A stretch of DNA of 64,000 nucleotides from Planctomycetota bacterium (GCA_019636215.1 JAHBXZ010000013.1:88236-152235), one strand, 5' to 3'. Positions 1-9,908 are shown, counted from the first letter of the stretch. The notes: generated from the letters alone by a model not told the origin. Made by a program: numbers and translations.

Positions 1-345
1 GCCCAAGCCTGTCATGGTCGCCACGGGTTTGGGACAGATTTTTTTGTCAGGGCATGAACCTTGGCGGAACCGCGCCGTTTGCATTGGTGTCGCGCTAAAC
101 CGGCCCACTGAACGCTGAGCACAGCCACCAGTCGGCCAAACAGGCGCACACTCCGGGTAACAACCGATGGCTGTGGCAGGGCGGGATACCCCGCCGCGGC
201 GACAGTCTGTCCGGATTCGGTTGCAGCCGGTGGGGGACCCCAAACGCAGTGCATGCGAGGCCAGGGCGGCGGCACCGATAGCCGCGCCGCCACCCCGGCC
301 CGCGGGATTCAACAGGTAGAACCATCACGTGAAGGTTTTGCTGTT

Positions 346-371
346 GAGAAAGGGCGCCTCGGCCCTTTCTC
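346..371. other. Perfect 10-bp hairpin
   Basis: GAGAAAGGGC at 346-355 pairs perfectly with GCCCTTTCTC at 362-371 around a six-base loop. It sits directly ahead of the terminator-like hairpin at 383-405, making a tandem stem-loop pair. There is no T-run after this one. Confidence 0.5.
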
Positions 372-382
372 GCCCCGGGAGC

Positions 383-414
383 GGGGAGGGTGCGTAACCC
401 TCCCCGTTTGTTTT
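383..414 (+). terminator. Intrinsic terminator ahead of the addB-like gene
   Basis: GGGGAGGGT (383-391) pairs perfectly with ACCCTCCCC (397-405) around a five-base loop and is followed by GTTTGTTTT. It points along the + strand, so it would end a transcript entering from the left; the promoter of the next gene (TACACT at 447-452) starts just after it. Confidence 0.6.
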
Positions 415-446
415 GCGTGACCCTCGGGTTTTGTCGCGCGCCCCGT

Positions 447-461
447 TACACTCGCGCCATG
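447..461 (+). promoter_or_regulatory. -10 box of a probable leaderless start
   Basis: TACACT at 447-452 is followed by exactly six bases and then ATG at 459. A transcript from this box would begin at or next to the start codon. No Shine-Dalgarno sequence precedes the ATG. The same TANNNT-N6-ATG spacing recurs at several other genes in this window. No convincing -35 is visible. Confidence 0.5.
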
Positions 462-3400
462 GCCGGGCCCGAACTCTGGAGAATCGGTATAGCCGACGAT
501 GCAGACCGCGAGGTCGCGTCGCGGCTGGCGGCGGCTGTGCTGGCCGCGCCGCTGTTTTCTGATGCCCCGGCGCTGCACATTGCAACGCCCGAGCGCCGCG
601 CGCGCGAGATCAAGGCCTTGGCGGGCCACGATTACCCCGAGGGCACACCCGAACGCCTGAGCCGCGAGCTGCTGAAACGCTTTGCGCCCGAAGTCCGCCT
701 GCGCGGCGACGTCGAGCGCGACTTCGACTTTTTTGCGGCACTGGCCGACGCCCTGCGCGCCACCGGCAGCAAGCGCCGCGTCGGTCGTGCGCTGGTGGAT
801 CAGTTGATCGAGGCCTGGAAGCGCGTGGCCCAGGTGCTGCCACCCGGTCAACGCATCGGGCCGTGGCTGGATGCATTGGGCGAGCGCGGCCTTCTGCTGC
901 GCGCCGTGCTGGAGGGTTACATCGCGCGGCTGAAAGATGCCGGCGCGCATGACCCCGAGGACGCCCCCTGGCTGGCCGCTGGCATGATGCCGGGCTGGGC
1001 CGGCAGGGGCTTTGCACCGCAGCTTGTCGTGGTACAGGACCTTGACCGCGTGTGGCCGGCGCGCATGGCATTCGTGCGCGCTGCCGCGCAGGCGGGGCGC
1101 CAGTGCCTGTGCATCGCGCGCGGCAATGCCGACCTGCTGCCCTTTGTGAAGGCACCCAACGACGCGCTGGCGCAACTGGTGCAGGACCTCGGCGGCAAGG
1201 TGGGCAAGCCCCCAACCCTGCCCCAGCGGCCGCTGGCGGGTACGCTGCTGGCCTGGGGCCGCGAACAGCAACTTGCGCAGGCGCCGCAGTTGTCGTTGAT
1301 GCGCCCGGCCACACGCGCCGCCGAGGTGCGCGAAGTTGCGCGGCAGGTCAAGCGCGCGGCGTTGCAGGGCGTGGCACTTTCGCGCATGGCGCTGGCCTTT
1401 CCGAATTCAGGCGAATACGCCGAGCTTGTGGAAGAAGAGTTCGCGCAGGCGGGCATACCGTTTGACTCGCCGTTTGAGCTGCCGCTGGCCGAGGCGCCGC
1501 CGGTCGCGGCCGTCCTGGAGCTGCTGCGCGTGGCAATCGGGGGCATTGACCGGCTGGCGCTGCTGGATGCGCTGCATAGTCCGTGGCTGCCGTTTGGCGA
1601 AACCGGCCAGCTGGATGTGCTGGCCGCGGCCACGCGCGGCGCCGGCATTGTGGGTGGCACCAGCCCGGGGCGCGACTGGCGCGACCCACTGGAGAAGCGG
1701 CCCGGCGAAAGCACCGCCGAGCAGCGCAGGTGGCTGTACGACGTGCTTGCGGTGCTCGGCCCGCTGGCATCGGCCGGCATGCCAGCCACGCGGTTTGTGG
1801 ATGCCGTCGAATCGCTGGTAAAGACCAGCGGCGCGCGGCGCGTTGCCAATGCCGACGCGCAGGCCTCCGGCAGCGCGCAGGCGGCCATGCATGTCGACGC
1901 GCTGTTTCAGTTCAACGCGCTGCTGGGGCAGCTTCGCGGGCAGTTTGCGGCATCGGGCGACCCGTCGCTGCCCACGGGCGAACTGATCCGCGCACTGATG
2001 GAACAAGCCCGCGCCCGCAGCGTCCGCCCGCCGGAATCCGGGGGCGAGCGCGTTCGCGTTCGCGGCCTGCGCGAGGTTCGCGGCGGCGATTTCGAACGAC
2101 TGTGGCTGATCGGGCTTACCGACCGTGACCTGCCACTGGGCGAGCCCGAAACCATGTTCCTGCCTGCGACCCGTCAGGGCCACATCGCCGCAGCGCTGGG
2201 CGACGCAACGGCCGAGGCGCTTTGCGCGCCGGTGGATGCCCCCGCACAGGCCGACTACCTGTACGCCTGCGCGCTGGCCGCCGCCGGGCACGTAACCTTG
2301 ATGCACCCGCAGGCCCAGGGTGAAACACCGTTTGTGCCGGCCACGGCCCACGCGCGGCTGCTGACCTGCCTGAGGCTTGACGTGAACAAGCTGCCCGGCG
2401 CCGACGAATCCGTGCCGGCTTCGGCCAATGCGCTGGCGTCCCGCCTGGCGCGGGACCTGTGCCAGGTTGAGGGCGGGAAAAAACCGGCGCAGCACGTGGA
2501 TGTGCGCGACGACACCCTGGTTGCCGGAATTCACGGGAGGTTGATGGAACTCGCGCGTGGCGACGCGGGCAGCCCGCCCGGTGAGTTTGAAGGGCTGGTG
2601 GGCGAACTGCCCACGCTTGCGGCGCGCTTCAGCCTTGGTGCCGCCGAGGGCCGCCCGTTTTCGCCCAGCCAGATCGACAGCTACGCCCAGTGCCCTCAGC
2701 GGTTCTGGTCGAGGTATGTCATGGGCGTCAAGGCGGCCGAGGAACCCACGCTGGACACGCCGCCCTACGCTATTGGCACGCTGCTCCACGCCACGTTCGA
2801 GCGCTTTGTGCACCTGCTGCGCCGGCAGGCCGGCCAGGCCGAAAAGCTGGCCGACCCCGCCGGCCGTCAGCCCGTCAGTCTGCTGGAAGTCGGCGGTGGC
2901 AACATGGAGGCCGCGCGCGAGCTGGGCCACCGCCTGGTCTCGCAGGCGTTTGCCCATGCCTGCGAACTTAACGACACGCGCGGACCCTTCTGGGCGGGGT
3001 TGAAGCGCCTGATGGCATCGGGCATCGCCGGCCAGGGCAATGAGTTCGGCCGCGGAGTGCTGGCGCGCTTCATAGAAGAGGAGCTGGCGCGAAATGCACA
3101 GGGCGTAGGGGTTCGCTTCACAGAGTTCAGCTTCGGCAAATCAGACGCCGACGGCCCGGATGCCCTGCCCCAGGTTGTGCAACTGCCGGTGCCCGGCGGC
3201 GTGGTGCGCCTGCAGGGCAGTGTCGACCGCGTGGACCAGGGCCCGGCGGGGCTTGAAATCGTGGATTACAAGACCGGCCAGGCGCGCTCGACGGCCGAAG
3301 TCCGCGACGGCGAGGCCTTTCAGTTGCCGGTTTACCTTGCCGCGATTTCGCGCATCACCGGCACCGAACCCGCGGGCATGTCGTACTTGCGCACCCACGT

Positions 3401-3701
3401 GGAAAACGAACTTAAACGCGACGACGTGACCAGAACCGGCCGTGGCGATCCCGCCTACGACGTGGCCGACCTGGTGCGCAACAAGCTGCCGCAGCGGCTG
3501 GCGCGCCTGGTGGGGGCCATGGCTGCTGGTGTTTTCGTGCATGTGCCGTTTGCGAAGCTGGACGACGCCTGCGCGTACTGCGACTTCGCGCTGGGCTGCG
3601 CGGTGCGCCCCCAGGTGGCGCAGGAGCGGCAGCGCAGGCTGGCCGACACTGACCAGGAGGAACTTCCCGGCGTTTACCTGCCCGACACGGAGGACACATG
3701 A
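459..3701 (+). CDS. addB: AddB-like PD-(D/E)XK nuclease/inactive helicase subunit
   Basis: Probable partner of the following helicase in an AddAB-type double-strand-break resection complex, which degrades DNA ends and loads RecA. The protein is 1080 residues from the ATG at 459, in the AddB size range. The C-terminal nuclease domain shows IVDYKTG with Asp936 and Lys938. Four cysteines (Cys745, Cys1038, Cys1041, Cys1047) have the C...C-x2-C-x5-C spacing by which AddB holds an iron-sulphur cluster. The N-terminal two-thirds is helicase-like without a clear Walker A, as expected for AddB. The ATG at 459 is preferred over an upstream start at 390 because it lies six bases after a -10 box and the extra 23 residues overlap the terminator. 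The stop overlaps the next start by four bases. The family is secure; AddB rather than another RecB-nuclease protein is inferred. Confidence 0.8.
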   Translation: MAGPELWRIGIADDADREVASRLAAAVLAAPLFSDAPALHIATPERRAREIKALAGHDYPEGTPERLSRELLKRFAPEVRLRGDVERDFDFFAALADALRATGSKRRVGRALVDQLIEAWKRVAQVLPPGQRIGPWLDALGERGLLLRAVLEGYIARLKDAGAHDPEDAPWLAAGMMPGWAGRGFAPQLVVVQDLDRVWPARMAFVRAAAQAGRQCLCIARGNADLLPFVKAPNDALAQLVQDLGGKVGKPPTLPQRPLAGTLLAWGREQQLAQAPQLSLMRPATRAAEVREVARQVKRAALQGVALSRMALAFPNSGEYAELVEEEFAQAGIPFDSPFELPLAEAPPVAAVLELLRVAIGGIDRLALLDALHSPWLPFGETGQLDVLAAATRGAGIVGGTSPGRDWRDPLEKRPGESTAEQRRWLYDVLAVLGPLASAGMPATRFVDAVESLVKTSGARRVANADAQASGSAQAAMHVDALFQFNALLGQLRGQFAASGDPSLPTGELIRALMEQARARSVRPPESGGERVRVRGLREVRGGDFERLWLIGLTDRDLPLGEPETMFLPATRQGHIAAALGDATAEALCAPVDAPAQADYLYACALAAAGHVTLMHPQAQGETPFVPATAHARLLTCLRLDVNKLPGADESVPASANALASRLARDLCQVEGGKKPAQHVDVRDDTLVAGIHGRLMELARGDAGSPPGEFEGLVGELPTLAARFSLGAAEGRPFSPSQIDSYAQCPQRFWSRYVMGVKAAEEPTLDTPPYAIGTLLHATFERFVHLLRRQAGQAEKLADPAGRQPVSLLEVGGGNMEAARELGHRLVSQAFAHACELNDTRGPFWAGLKRLMASGIAGQGNEFGRGVLARFIEEELARNAQGVGVRFTEFSFGKSDADGPDALPQVVQLPVPGGVVRLQGSVDRVDQGPAGLEIVDYKTGQARSTAEVRDGEAFQLPVYLAAISRITGTEPAGMSYLRTHVENELKRDDVTRTGRGDPAYDVADLVRNKLPQRLARLVGAMAAGVFVHVPFAKLDDACAYCDFALGCAVRPQVAQERQRRLADTDQEELPGVYLPDTEDT

Positions 3702-6700
3702 GCGCGCCCGCCGCAACCGGCAAGCTCAATGACGGGCAGCGCGCGGCGCTGGACCTGGGGCGCGACCTGCTGGTATCCGCCGGTGCCGGCGCCGGCAAAA
3801 CCGAAGTGCTGGGCCTGCGCATCCTGGCGGCACTGGAAACCGGCCGCGCGCGGCTGGCCGAGATTCTGGCATTCACATTTACTGACAAAGCCGCAGCCGA
3901 AATGCGCGAACGCGTGCAGCGGCTGCTGCTGGCACGCATTGAAGAACTGCGCGCCGGGGGCGACGGTACGGCGCTGTCCAACCTGGTGCGTGCCCGCGCT
4001 GAGTTCGGGCAGAACCGCATCAGCACCGTGCACGGGTTCTGCCACCGGCTGCTTTCGCAGTACGCCTGGGAAGCCAACCTGGAGCCCTTTGCCCCGATCC
4101 TGGAACCGCGCGACCAGCAAACCGCCCGCACTGCCGCCGTGCGCCGCGTACTGCTGCACACGCGCGACGACCACCCGCTGGCGGAGAACCTGCAGCGCCT
4201 CAGTGCCAACGTGCGGCTGTACGCCCTGGGCGCAACGCTGGGCAAGGGTCTTGCCGGCCGCAAAGAGTTCGGGCGCGCGTTGCGCAACGCCGCTCAGGCC
4301 TGGGCCGACCCCGATGCCGAAGTCGCGCGCCGCCGCAGGCTGTGGGACGCATGGCAGGCCGAGAAACTGGCGCCGGTGCTGGCGGCCATCGAAGGCTTCG
4401 ACCGCGCCGCCCTGCGCAAGGCCGGCGACGGCGACAAGCTTGGGGCCGACATGCTGGCTGCAATCGACGCCGCCAAAGGGCGCAACGTCACTCTGCGTGA
4501 CTTCGGGATGTTGCTTCGCAAAGACGGTGGCCCGCGCAGTTTCGGCAATGCCGGCAGCAAGACCAACTGGCCCGCCGGCACTTTGGAGCCCGCGCGCGAG
4601 GCCATGACCGCAGCAGCCACGGCTCTGGGCGAAGCCAGCGCCGAACTGGGGCGGTTTTACTTTGATGAAGCCCACGAACGCCGTTGCGGCCGGGCGCTGG
4701 TTGACCTGCACGCAGTGTTTGAGGCCGTGTGCGCGGCCTATGCCGAGGAATGCGGCGGCGCGCTGGACTTTCTGGAACTTGAACTGCGCGCCATTGCCCT
4801 GCTGCGCAACAACGCCGAGGTCGGGCGCGAAGTGGCCCAGTGCACGCGACTGATACTGATCGACGAGTACCAGGACACCAACCCCACGCAGGCGCAGCTG
4901 TTTGAACTGCTGATCGGCGCCGACAGCACCCCGGGACGGTTTTTTGCGGTGGGCGACAGCAAGCAATCGATCTACGGCTTCCGCGGCAGCGACGTCAGCA
5001 TCTTTCTGGGCGCCGAGAAAATGATGGCGGCCCGCAACGCGCCGCTGGCCAAGGTGCCCCAGCGACTGCCCTGGGGGCTGAAGGCGCCTGACACCGCGGC
5101 GCGGCGCAAGGGGTTGATCGGCCTGGACACCAACTATCGCAGCGACAAGCCGCTGCTGGATGCCGGCAACGCGTTGTTCGAGAACGTGTTCACGCGCGAG
5201 ACCATGCGCCCGTTTGATGCCCGGCCCCAGGCCATGGCTGTGGGCCGCGCGCAATCGGCCGCCGGGCCGCTGGTGCACCTGCACCTGCTGCCGGCAAGAA
5301 CCTCCAGCCAGGCTGAGCCGGCCCGCCGCCAGGGCGAGGCCGAGTTTGTGGCCCAGCGCGTGGCCGCCTTGATCGCCACAGGTGTGAAAGAAAGCGACAT
5401 TGCGATCCTGATGCGGCGCGGTACACGCAACGCCGACTATCGCGCCGCCTTTGCCAACGCCGGCATTCCGCTGCTGCTGGTGGGTGATTCCGGGTTGCTG
5501 AACACGCAGGAGGGTATGGATTGCACCAACCTGCTTCGTCTCTGCGCCGACCCGGGCGATGACCTTGCTGCGCTGGCGGTGCTGCGGTCGCCGTTTGGCG
5601 GCTTGAGCGACCGCGAACTGACCCAGCTTGCCCTGGCGGCGCGCGGCCCGCTGCTGCAGAGGCTGGAGCGCTGGCCCGGCCTTGCCACGTGCCCGGCGGG
5701 CAGGCGTTTTCTGCGCGTGTTTGAAGAGCTGCGCGTCATGGCCGGGCGTGCGCACCCTTCGCTGCTGCTTTCGCACGCGATCAGCGCGCTGGGCTATGCC
5801 CTTGCCATCGGCTGCGGCAGCGAGGCCGAACAGCGGCTTGCCAACCTGGCGCGCCTGGTAGATGTCACCCGCGAACTGCAGCGGCAGTACCCCCTGCTGG
5901 CATCGCTGGCCCGCGAGCTGACCGAGCGCGCAGCCGAAGCCGACGACGAACCCCAGGCCCTGCCCGAACAAAGCGCCAGCGGTGTTCGCCTGATGACCGT
6001 GCACCGCAGCAAGGGCCTGGAGTTCCCGGTGGTGATTGTGCCGGACCTTGGCGCGCGGCCCGGCGGCAGCGACGTCGGCATCGTGCGCGACCTGCCGCAG
6101 GAACCGGACGCGCCGCTGGGGCTGTGGCTGAAATCCCTGGCCGACGATACGCGTGGCGACTTCACGCCTGACTTCGCGGCATGGCAGGCGGCGCAGGATG
6201 CCGCGGCACGCAGCGAGGCCGAAGAGAAGCGCGTGCTGTACGTGGCCTGGACCCGCGCGGCGCGGCGCCTGATCCTGCTGGGCACCGTGCCCAAGGAAGT
6301 GAAGGGCGACACCTGGGCCGCGCAGATCCTGCGCGCGGTGGGGGTCGGCCAATTCGGCGCGGCGCCGACCATGCTGCCGTCGGGCATGGAACTGGTATGG
6401 GAACAACCCGCCGAGGGCGCAGCGCCCAAACCCCGCACACGGCAGATTGCCGCGCTGCGCAAGGCGCTGGAATCCGGCCGGCTGAATGTGATGGATGCCG
6501 TGGACCAGTCGCTGGTGACGCCGTTGCCGGCACCGCGCGTCGGTGTGCTGACCCACGACCCGGAGGCCGCCGAGATCGGCAGCCTGGTTCACGCGCACAT
6601 TGAACATTGCCTGCGCGCCGGCATCACCGAGGCCGGCATTGCCAACGCGCGCCTGCGCGACCAGGTGGCCGGCGCGTTGCAGGCGCTGCGCACGTTGCCC

Positions 6701-7009
6701 AAGGCAATGGCCGAAAAGCCCGAGTTCGCGTTTGTGACGCCCCAGGGTGTGCGGCGTGTGGACCTGCTGCGTGTCCTGCCCGGTGATCGGTACCAGATTG
6801 TGGATTTCAAGACCGATGCCCTGCCTGTCACCGGCATCGCCGAAAGCGTGGCCGAAAGGCACGGCAACCAGTTGCGCGAGTACGGCGCGGCACTGCAGGC
6901 GTACATCATCGGGCGCGGAAAGTCCTGCGCGGGCATTGACCTTTACGTCTGCCTGGCGACGGCCGAGACGCTTGCGCCCGGCGGGCGGCTGGTTGAAATC
7001 AGGCCATGA
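3698..7009 (+). CDS. addA: AddA-like UvrD-family helicase-nuclease
   Basis: ATP-dependent 3'-5' DNA helicase with a C-terminal nuclease, the motor half of an AddAB-type complex. It has 1103 residues. Walker A GAGAGKT lies at 29-35, the Walker B region LILIDEYQDTNP near 386, GDSKQSIYGFRG near 421, the motif V/VI elements TVHRSKGLEFPVV near 765 and LYVAWTRAARRL near 845. A RecB-type nuclease core with RVDLL and IVDFKTD lies near 1020-1040. Both subunits thus carry a nuclease motif, as in AddAB rather than RecBCD. The start ATG overlaps the upstream stop (ATGA), indicating translational coupling. Confidence 0.85.
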   Translation: MSAPAATGKLNDGQRAALDLGRDLLVSAGAGAGKTEVLGLRILAALETGRARLAEILAFTFTDKAAAEMRERVQRLLLARIEELRAGGDGTALSNLVRARAEFGQNRISTVHGFCHRLLSQYAWEANLEPFAPILEPRDQQTARTAAVRRVLLHTRDDHPLAENLQRLSANVRLYALGATLGKGLAGRKEFGRALRNAAQAWADPDAEVARRRRLWDAWQAEKLAPVLAAIEGFDRAALRKAGDGDKLGADMLAAIDAAKGRNVTLRDFGMLLRKDGGPRSFGNAGSKTNWPAGTLEPAREAMTAAATALGEASAELGRFYFDEAHERRCGRALVDLHAVFEAVCAAYAEECGGALDFLELELRAIALLRNNAEVGREVAQCTRLILIDEYQDTNPTQAQLFELLIGADSTPGRFFAVGDSKQSIYGFRGSDVSIFLGAEKMMAARNAPLAKVPQRLPWGLKAPDTAARRKGLIGLDTNYRSDKPLLDAGNALFENVFTRETMRPFDARPQAMAVGRAQSAAGPLVHLHLLPARTSSQAEPARRQGEAEFVAQRVAALIATGVKESDIAILMRRGTRNADYRAAFANAGIPLLLVGDSGLLNTQEGMDCTNLLRLCADPGDDLAALAVLRSPFGGLSDRELTQLALAARGPLLQRLERWPGLATCPAGRRFLRVFEELRVMAGRAHPSLLLSHAISALGYALAIGCGSEAEQRLANLARLVDVTRELQRQYPLLASLARELTERAAEADDEPQALPEQSASGVRLMTVHRSKGLEFPVVIVPDLGARPGGSDVGIVRDLPQEPDAPLGLWLKSLADDTRGDFTPDFAAWQAAQDAAARSEAEEKRVLYVAWTRAARRLILLGTVPKEVKGDTWAAQILRAVGVGQFGAAPTMLPSGMELVWEQPAEGAAPKPRTRQIAALRKALESGRLNVMDAVDQSLVTPLPAPRVGVLTHDPEAAEIGSLVHAHIEHCLRAGITEAGIANARLRDQVAGALQALRTLPKAMAEKPEFAFVTPQGVRRVDLLRVLPGDRYQIVDFKTDALPVTGIAESVAERHGNQLREYGAALQAYIIGRGKSCAGIDLYVCLATAETLAPGGRLVEIRP

Positions 7010-8415
7010 TGCTTCTGGATTCCAGGCTGGCCCGCCACGTGCTGTTCTTCGGCTTGCCGCTGGTGCTGGGCCTGGCCTGTCATTCGATCTTCAACCTGGT
7101 GGACACGCTGCTGGTGGGCCAACTGCCGGGCAGCGAGGGCGCAGAATCCATTGCCGTGACCGGCCTGTGCGACCCGGTGACCACATTCCAGACCATCCTG
7201 TTCAACGGGCCGATTGCCGGCGCCGGCGTGCTGCTGGCCCGCGCTGTGGGCCGCCGCGACGAGGCCGAACTTCGCACCACGGCCCTGCGCGCCACGGGCT
7301 TTGTGCTGCTGCTATCGGCGTTGATGTCCGTGCCGGGCTATCTGTTTGCGCAGGAGATCGCACTGGCCATGGGCGCGCAGGCGGGCTGGCAACTTCAACA
7401 ATGCACGCGCTACTTTGAAATCCTGCTGGGCGGCGGCGTTACGGCCGGGATGTTTCTGTACCTGACCACGATCGAGAGATCGCTGGGGCGCACCAGCGTG
7501 TTCATGGCCTTCTTCATGCTTTCAAACGTGCTGAACGTGGGCATCGGTGTCTTCCTTATCTATGGGCAAGGGCCTTACCCCGGCTTTGTTCCCGGGTTTG
7601 TGGGCGTCATTGCCGAGGCCGTGAACGCGCCGCGACTTGGAGTGATCGGCAGTGCCTGGTCCACGTTCTGGGCCCGGGCGATTTCCTGCCTGTTGCTGCT
7701 GGCCATTGCCATTGGGCGCGGGCCGTTGCGCGGCGCGCTGGGCTGGCTGGTGCCGCAGGGCAAAGCCGTGATGGAGATGCTGCGCATCGGCCTGTGGAAC
7801 AACGGGCAGATTGCCGCGCGCGGCCTGGCCGGGGGCGTGCTGATCCGCACGCTGCAGGAGGCTGGGGGCGGCAGCCCGGCCGTGATCGGCGGCGTGTTTG
7901 TCGGCCTGAAGATCGAGCTGGTGCTGACACTGTTGGCCTTTGGCTGGGGCGCGGCGGCCCAGACACTTGTGGCCACAAGCCTGGGCGCGGGCCAGCCCGA
8001 CCGCGCAAGGCACGAGGAACGGCTGGCGCTGGTGTTTGCCACTGTGATCGGGCTGGCCATGGTGATTCCGCTGGTGGTGTTCGCCCCCGAGGTGTCGGGC
8101 TGGTTCAACGACGACGATGCGCTGGTGGAATGGGCAGCCACCTATCTGCGCATGATGGCCCCGGCGCTGGCGGTGATCCCGGTAAGCATCGTGATCAGCC
8201 AGGCCATGGTGGCGCGCAACCGGCTGAGAATCCCGGTGATTGTGGATTCGGCGGTGCTGCTGCTGGGCATGTCCCCGGCGCTGGTGATCGCACTGGTCGC
8301 CGGCGGCGGAACCACCACGTTGATCATCATCAACGTGGTGACCTGCATAGTGCTGGCGGGCCTGTACGTGGGCATCCGGCTGGTCGTCCTGCGCAAGCCC
8401 GCGGTGACTGCATGA
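7006..8415 (+). CDS. MATE-family multidrug/solute antiporter
   Basis: Polytopic inner-membrane exporter of 469 residues, the usual MATE length, with two similar halves of about six hydrophobic segments each. Such proteins export cationic drugs or metabolites using a proton or sodium gradient; the substrate cannot be read from sequence. N-terminal features typical of the family include a FGLPLVLG segment, an asparagine/aspartate-bearing first helix (FNLVDTLLVGQLPG) and a GPIAGAGVLLARAVG segment. It overlaps the helicase gene by four bases and the acetyltransferase by four bases, so it is co-translated with DNA-repair genes. No functional link is known. Confidence 0.85.
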   Translation: MMLLDSRLARHVLFFGLPLVLGLACHSIFNLVDTLLVGQLPGSEGAESIAVTGLCDPVTTFQTILFNGPIAGAGVLLARAVGRRDEAELRTTALRATGFVLLLSALMSVPGYLFAQEIALAMGAQAGWQLQQCTRYFEILLGGGVTAGMFLYLTTIERSLGRTSVFMAFFMLSNVLNVGIGVFLIYGQGPYPGFVPGFVGVIAEAVNAPRLGVIGSAWSTFWARAISCLLLLAIAIGRGPLRGALGWLVPQGKAVMEMLRIGLWNNGQIAARGLAGGVLIRTLQEAGGGSPAVIGGVFVGLKIELVLTLLAFGWGAAAQTLVATSLGAGQPDRARHEERLALVFATVIGLAMVIPLVVFAPEVSGWFNDDDALVEWAATYLRMMAPALAVIPVSIVISQAMVARNRLRIPVIVDSAVLLLGMSPALVIALVAGGGTTTLIIINVVTCIVLAGLYVGIRLVVLRKPAVTA

Positions 8416-8885
8416 GAAATGCGATGGTTCGCCAGAGCCAACCAGCCGACCTGCCCGCATTGCGCTTGATCTACCTGGAGTCTCGGCGCGCGACGTATCC
8501 GTGGCAGGACGCGACGACCATGAAGTTGGAAGACTTCGATGCAGCCACGCGGGATGAACCGGTGCTGGTCGCAGAATTGGAAGGCGAACCAATCGGGTTT
8601 GTCTCCTGGTGGCCGCCGGACAATTTCGTCCACAACCTGTTTGTCGCGCCCGGGGCCGTGCGGCGCGGCGTTGGCACCATGCTGCTGGAGGCATGCCTTG
8701 CGCGGATTGGCCGCCCGGCGCGATTGAAATGCCAGTCGCGAAACATCGGCGCGCTGGCGTACTACGCGGCCCAAGGCTGGCGCGAAGTGGGCAGGGGCGA
8801 ATCCGAAGAAGGCGAGTACCTGCTTCTTCAGTTCGATGGCGAAGTCGGGGGTCATCCCGCGGAACCCGCCAGAATCATCCAGTGA
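8412..8885 (+). CDS. GNAT-family N-acetyltransferase
   Basis: Small acetyltransferase of 157 residues using acetyl-CoA; substrate unknown. The acetyl-CoA-binding motif A is visible as NLFVAPGAVRRGVGTMLLEA, with the R-R-G-V-G pyrophosphate loop. It is followed by the motif B region NIGALAYYAAQGWREVGRG. The start ATG overlaps the MATE stop by four bases (ATGA), which places it last in the addB-addA-MATE-GNAT operon. It could modify a small molecule exported by the MATE protein, but that is only suggested by position. Confidence 0.8.
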   Translation: MRNAMVRQSQPADLPALRLIYLESRRATYPWQDATTMKLEDFDAATRDEPVLVAELEGEPIGFVSWWPPDNFVHNLFVAPGAVRRGVGTMLLEACLARIGRPARLKCQSRNIGALAYYAAQGWREVGRGESEEGEYLLLQFDGEVGGHPAEPARIIQ

Positions 8886-8970
8886 CGCTGGCCCGATCGG
8901 ACCAGACCATTGTACGCGGTTGCCGCGCCACCGTTGCCGCCCGCGCTTGGCGTGCTAGTGTCACGCGCCC

Positions 8971-9891
8971 ATGGGCAAGCGTTTCTTTTTCGGCTTCAGC
9001 ATGTTCTTTGCGCTGGTCGGCCTGCTGGCCGCCGACCATCTGCTTGGCTTTACCTGGGGCCTGTTTCTGCTTTGCTGCGGCATGTGCCTGGGTGGCATTT
9101 ACGAACTTGGTCGCATGTTCAAGTTCCGCGGCCTGCCGCTGGATGTCGGCCTTTTGGCGCTTTCGGCCCTGGCGCTGCTGGGCTACGTGCAGCTGCTTGC
9201 CAACCCGCCCAGTTTCGGGGCCTTTGCCCGCCTGGCCTGGGGCGGGGTGTACCAGCACCACGTCTGGATGCCGCCGGGCATGCAGGGACTGCGGGACTTG
9301 ACCCTGCTGGCCCCGCTGCTGGTGGCGGTGATCTTTCCGCTGGTGGGTCTGACGCGTAAAGACGTCAGCAACCTCAGCCCGCGCATCACCAACAACCTGG
9401 GTGTCTTCCTGTACGTGATTTTCCCGATTGCCGTGATCCTGTGGCTGCGCAAGGTGCCGGGCTCGGGCCCCTGGCTGCTGTACCTGCTGCTGGCCGCCAG
9501 CCGGTTGGGCGATGTCGGCGCTTACCTGCTGGGCAAGGCCGTGGGCCGCCACAAGCTGATCCCGCACCTGAGTGCCGGCAAAACGATTGAGGGCGCGATT
9601 GCCGGCCTTGCGTTTTCGGCCATCGGCGGGGTGATCGCGGTGCTGTGGGCCAACAACGCCGGCGGGCTGGGTTTGAAACCGGTGCTAGTTGAGTGGTGGC
9701 ACGGGGCGCTGCTGGGCGGGTTTGTAGGCATTGCCGCCCAAAGTGGCGACCTGGTGGAAAGCGGCTTCAAGCGTGCGGCGGGCATCAAGGACAGCGGGCA
9801 GCTTGTGCCAAGCTTCGGCGGCGTCATGGACATCATGGATAATTTCATGTTAACCGGGCCGCTGATCCTGATTGTGCTGGCACTCTTGTAA
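8971..9891 (+). CDS. cdsA: Phosphatidate cytidylyltransferase
   Basis: Makes CDP-diacylglycerol from phosphatidate and CTP, the branch point to phosphatidylglycerol and phosphatidylethanolamine. It is an inner-membrane protein of 306 residues with about eight hydrophobic segments. The C-terminal signature is recognisable: SGFKRAAGIKDSGQ followed by VPSFGGVMDIMDN. The usual P-G-H-G-G is replaced by P-S-F-G-G; the Lys-Asp pair and the later Asp residues are kept. I recall similar His-lacking variants in Planctomycetes and relatives, but this is from memory. Upstream, TTGCCG-N16-TAGTGT places a -10 box nine bases before the ATG, so the leader would be only a few bases long. Confidence 0.88.
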   Translation: MGKRFFFGFSMFFALVGLLAADHLLGFTWGLFLLCCGMCLGGIYELGRMFKFRGLPLDVGLLALSALALLGYVQLLANPPSFGAFARLAWGGVYQHHVWMPPGMQGLRDLTLLAPLLVAVIFPLVGLTRKDVSNLSPRITNNLGVFLYVIFPIAVILWLRKVPGSGPWLLYLLLAASRLGDVGAYLLGKAVGRHKLIPHLSAGKTIEGAIAGLAFSAIGGVIAVLWANNAGGLGLKPVLVEWWHGALLGGFVGIAAQSGDLVESGFKRAAGIKDSGQLVPSFGGVMDIMDNFMLTGPLILIVLALL

Positions 9892-9908
9892 GGCGTGTCG
9901 AGTGTTTT

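Larger units (their letters stand above)
1..458. other. Gene-free upstream region
   Basis: I see no supportable gene here. Short open frames exist on the minus strand but show no family motif and no good ribosome site. Positions 2-46 could fold as a weak CCCAA/TTGGG hairpin followed by a run of seven T, and two strong hairpins lie at 346-371 and 383-405, the second followed by a T-rich tract. The stretch between the weak first hairpin and the second pair could therefore be a transcript without a coding frame. I looked for RNase P, tmRNA, SRP and cobalamin-riboswitch core motifs and found none. Confidence 0.4.

Noticed and set aside
3674..6862. 1062-codon open frame antisense to the AddA-like gene
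   Set aside because: The + strand carries all helicase motifs; the minus frame is a composition artefact.
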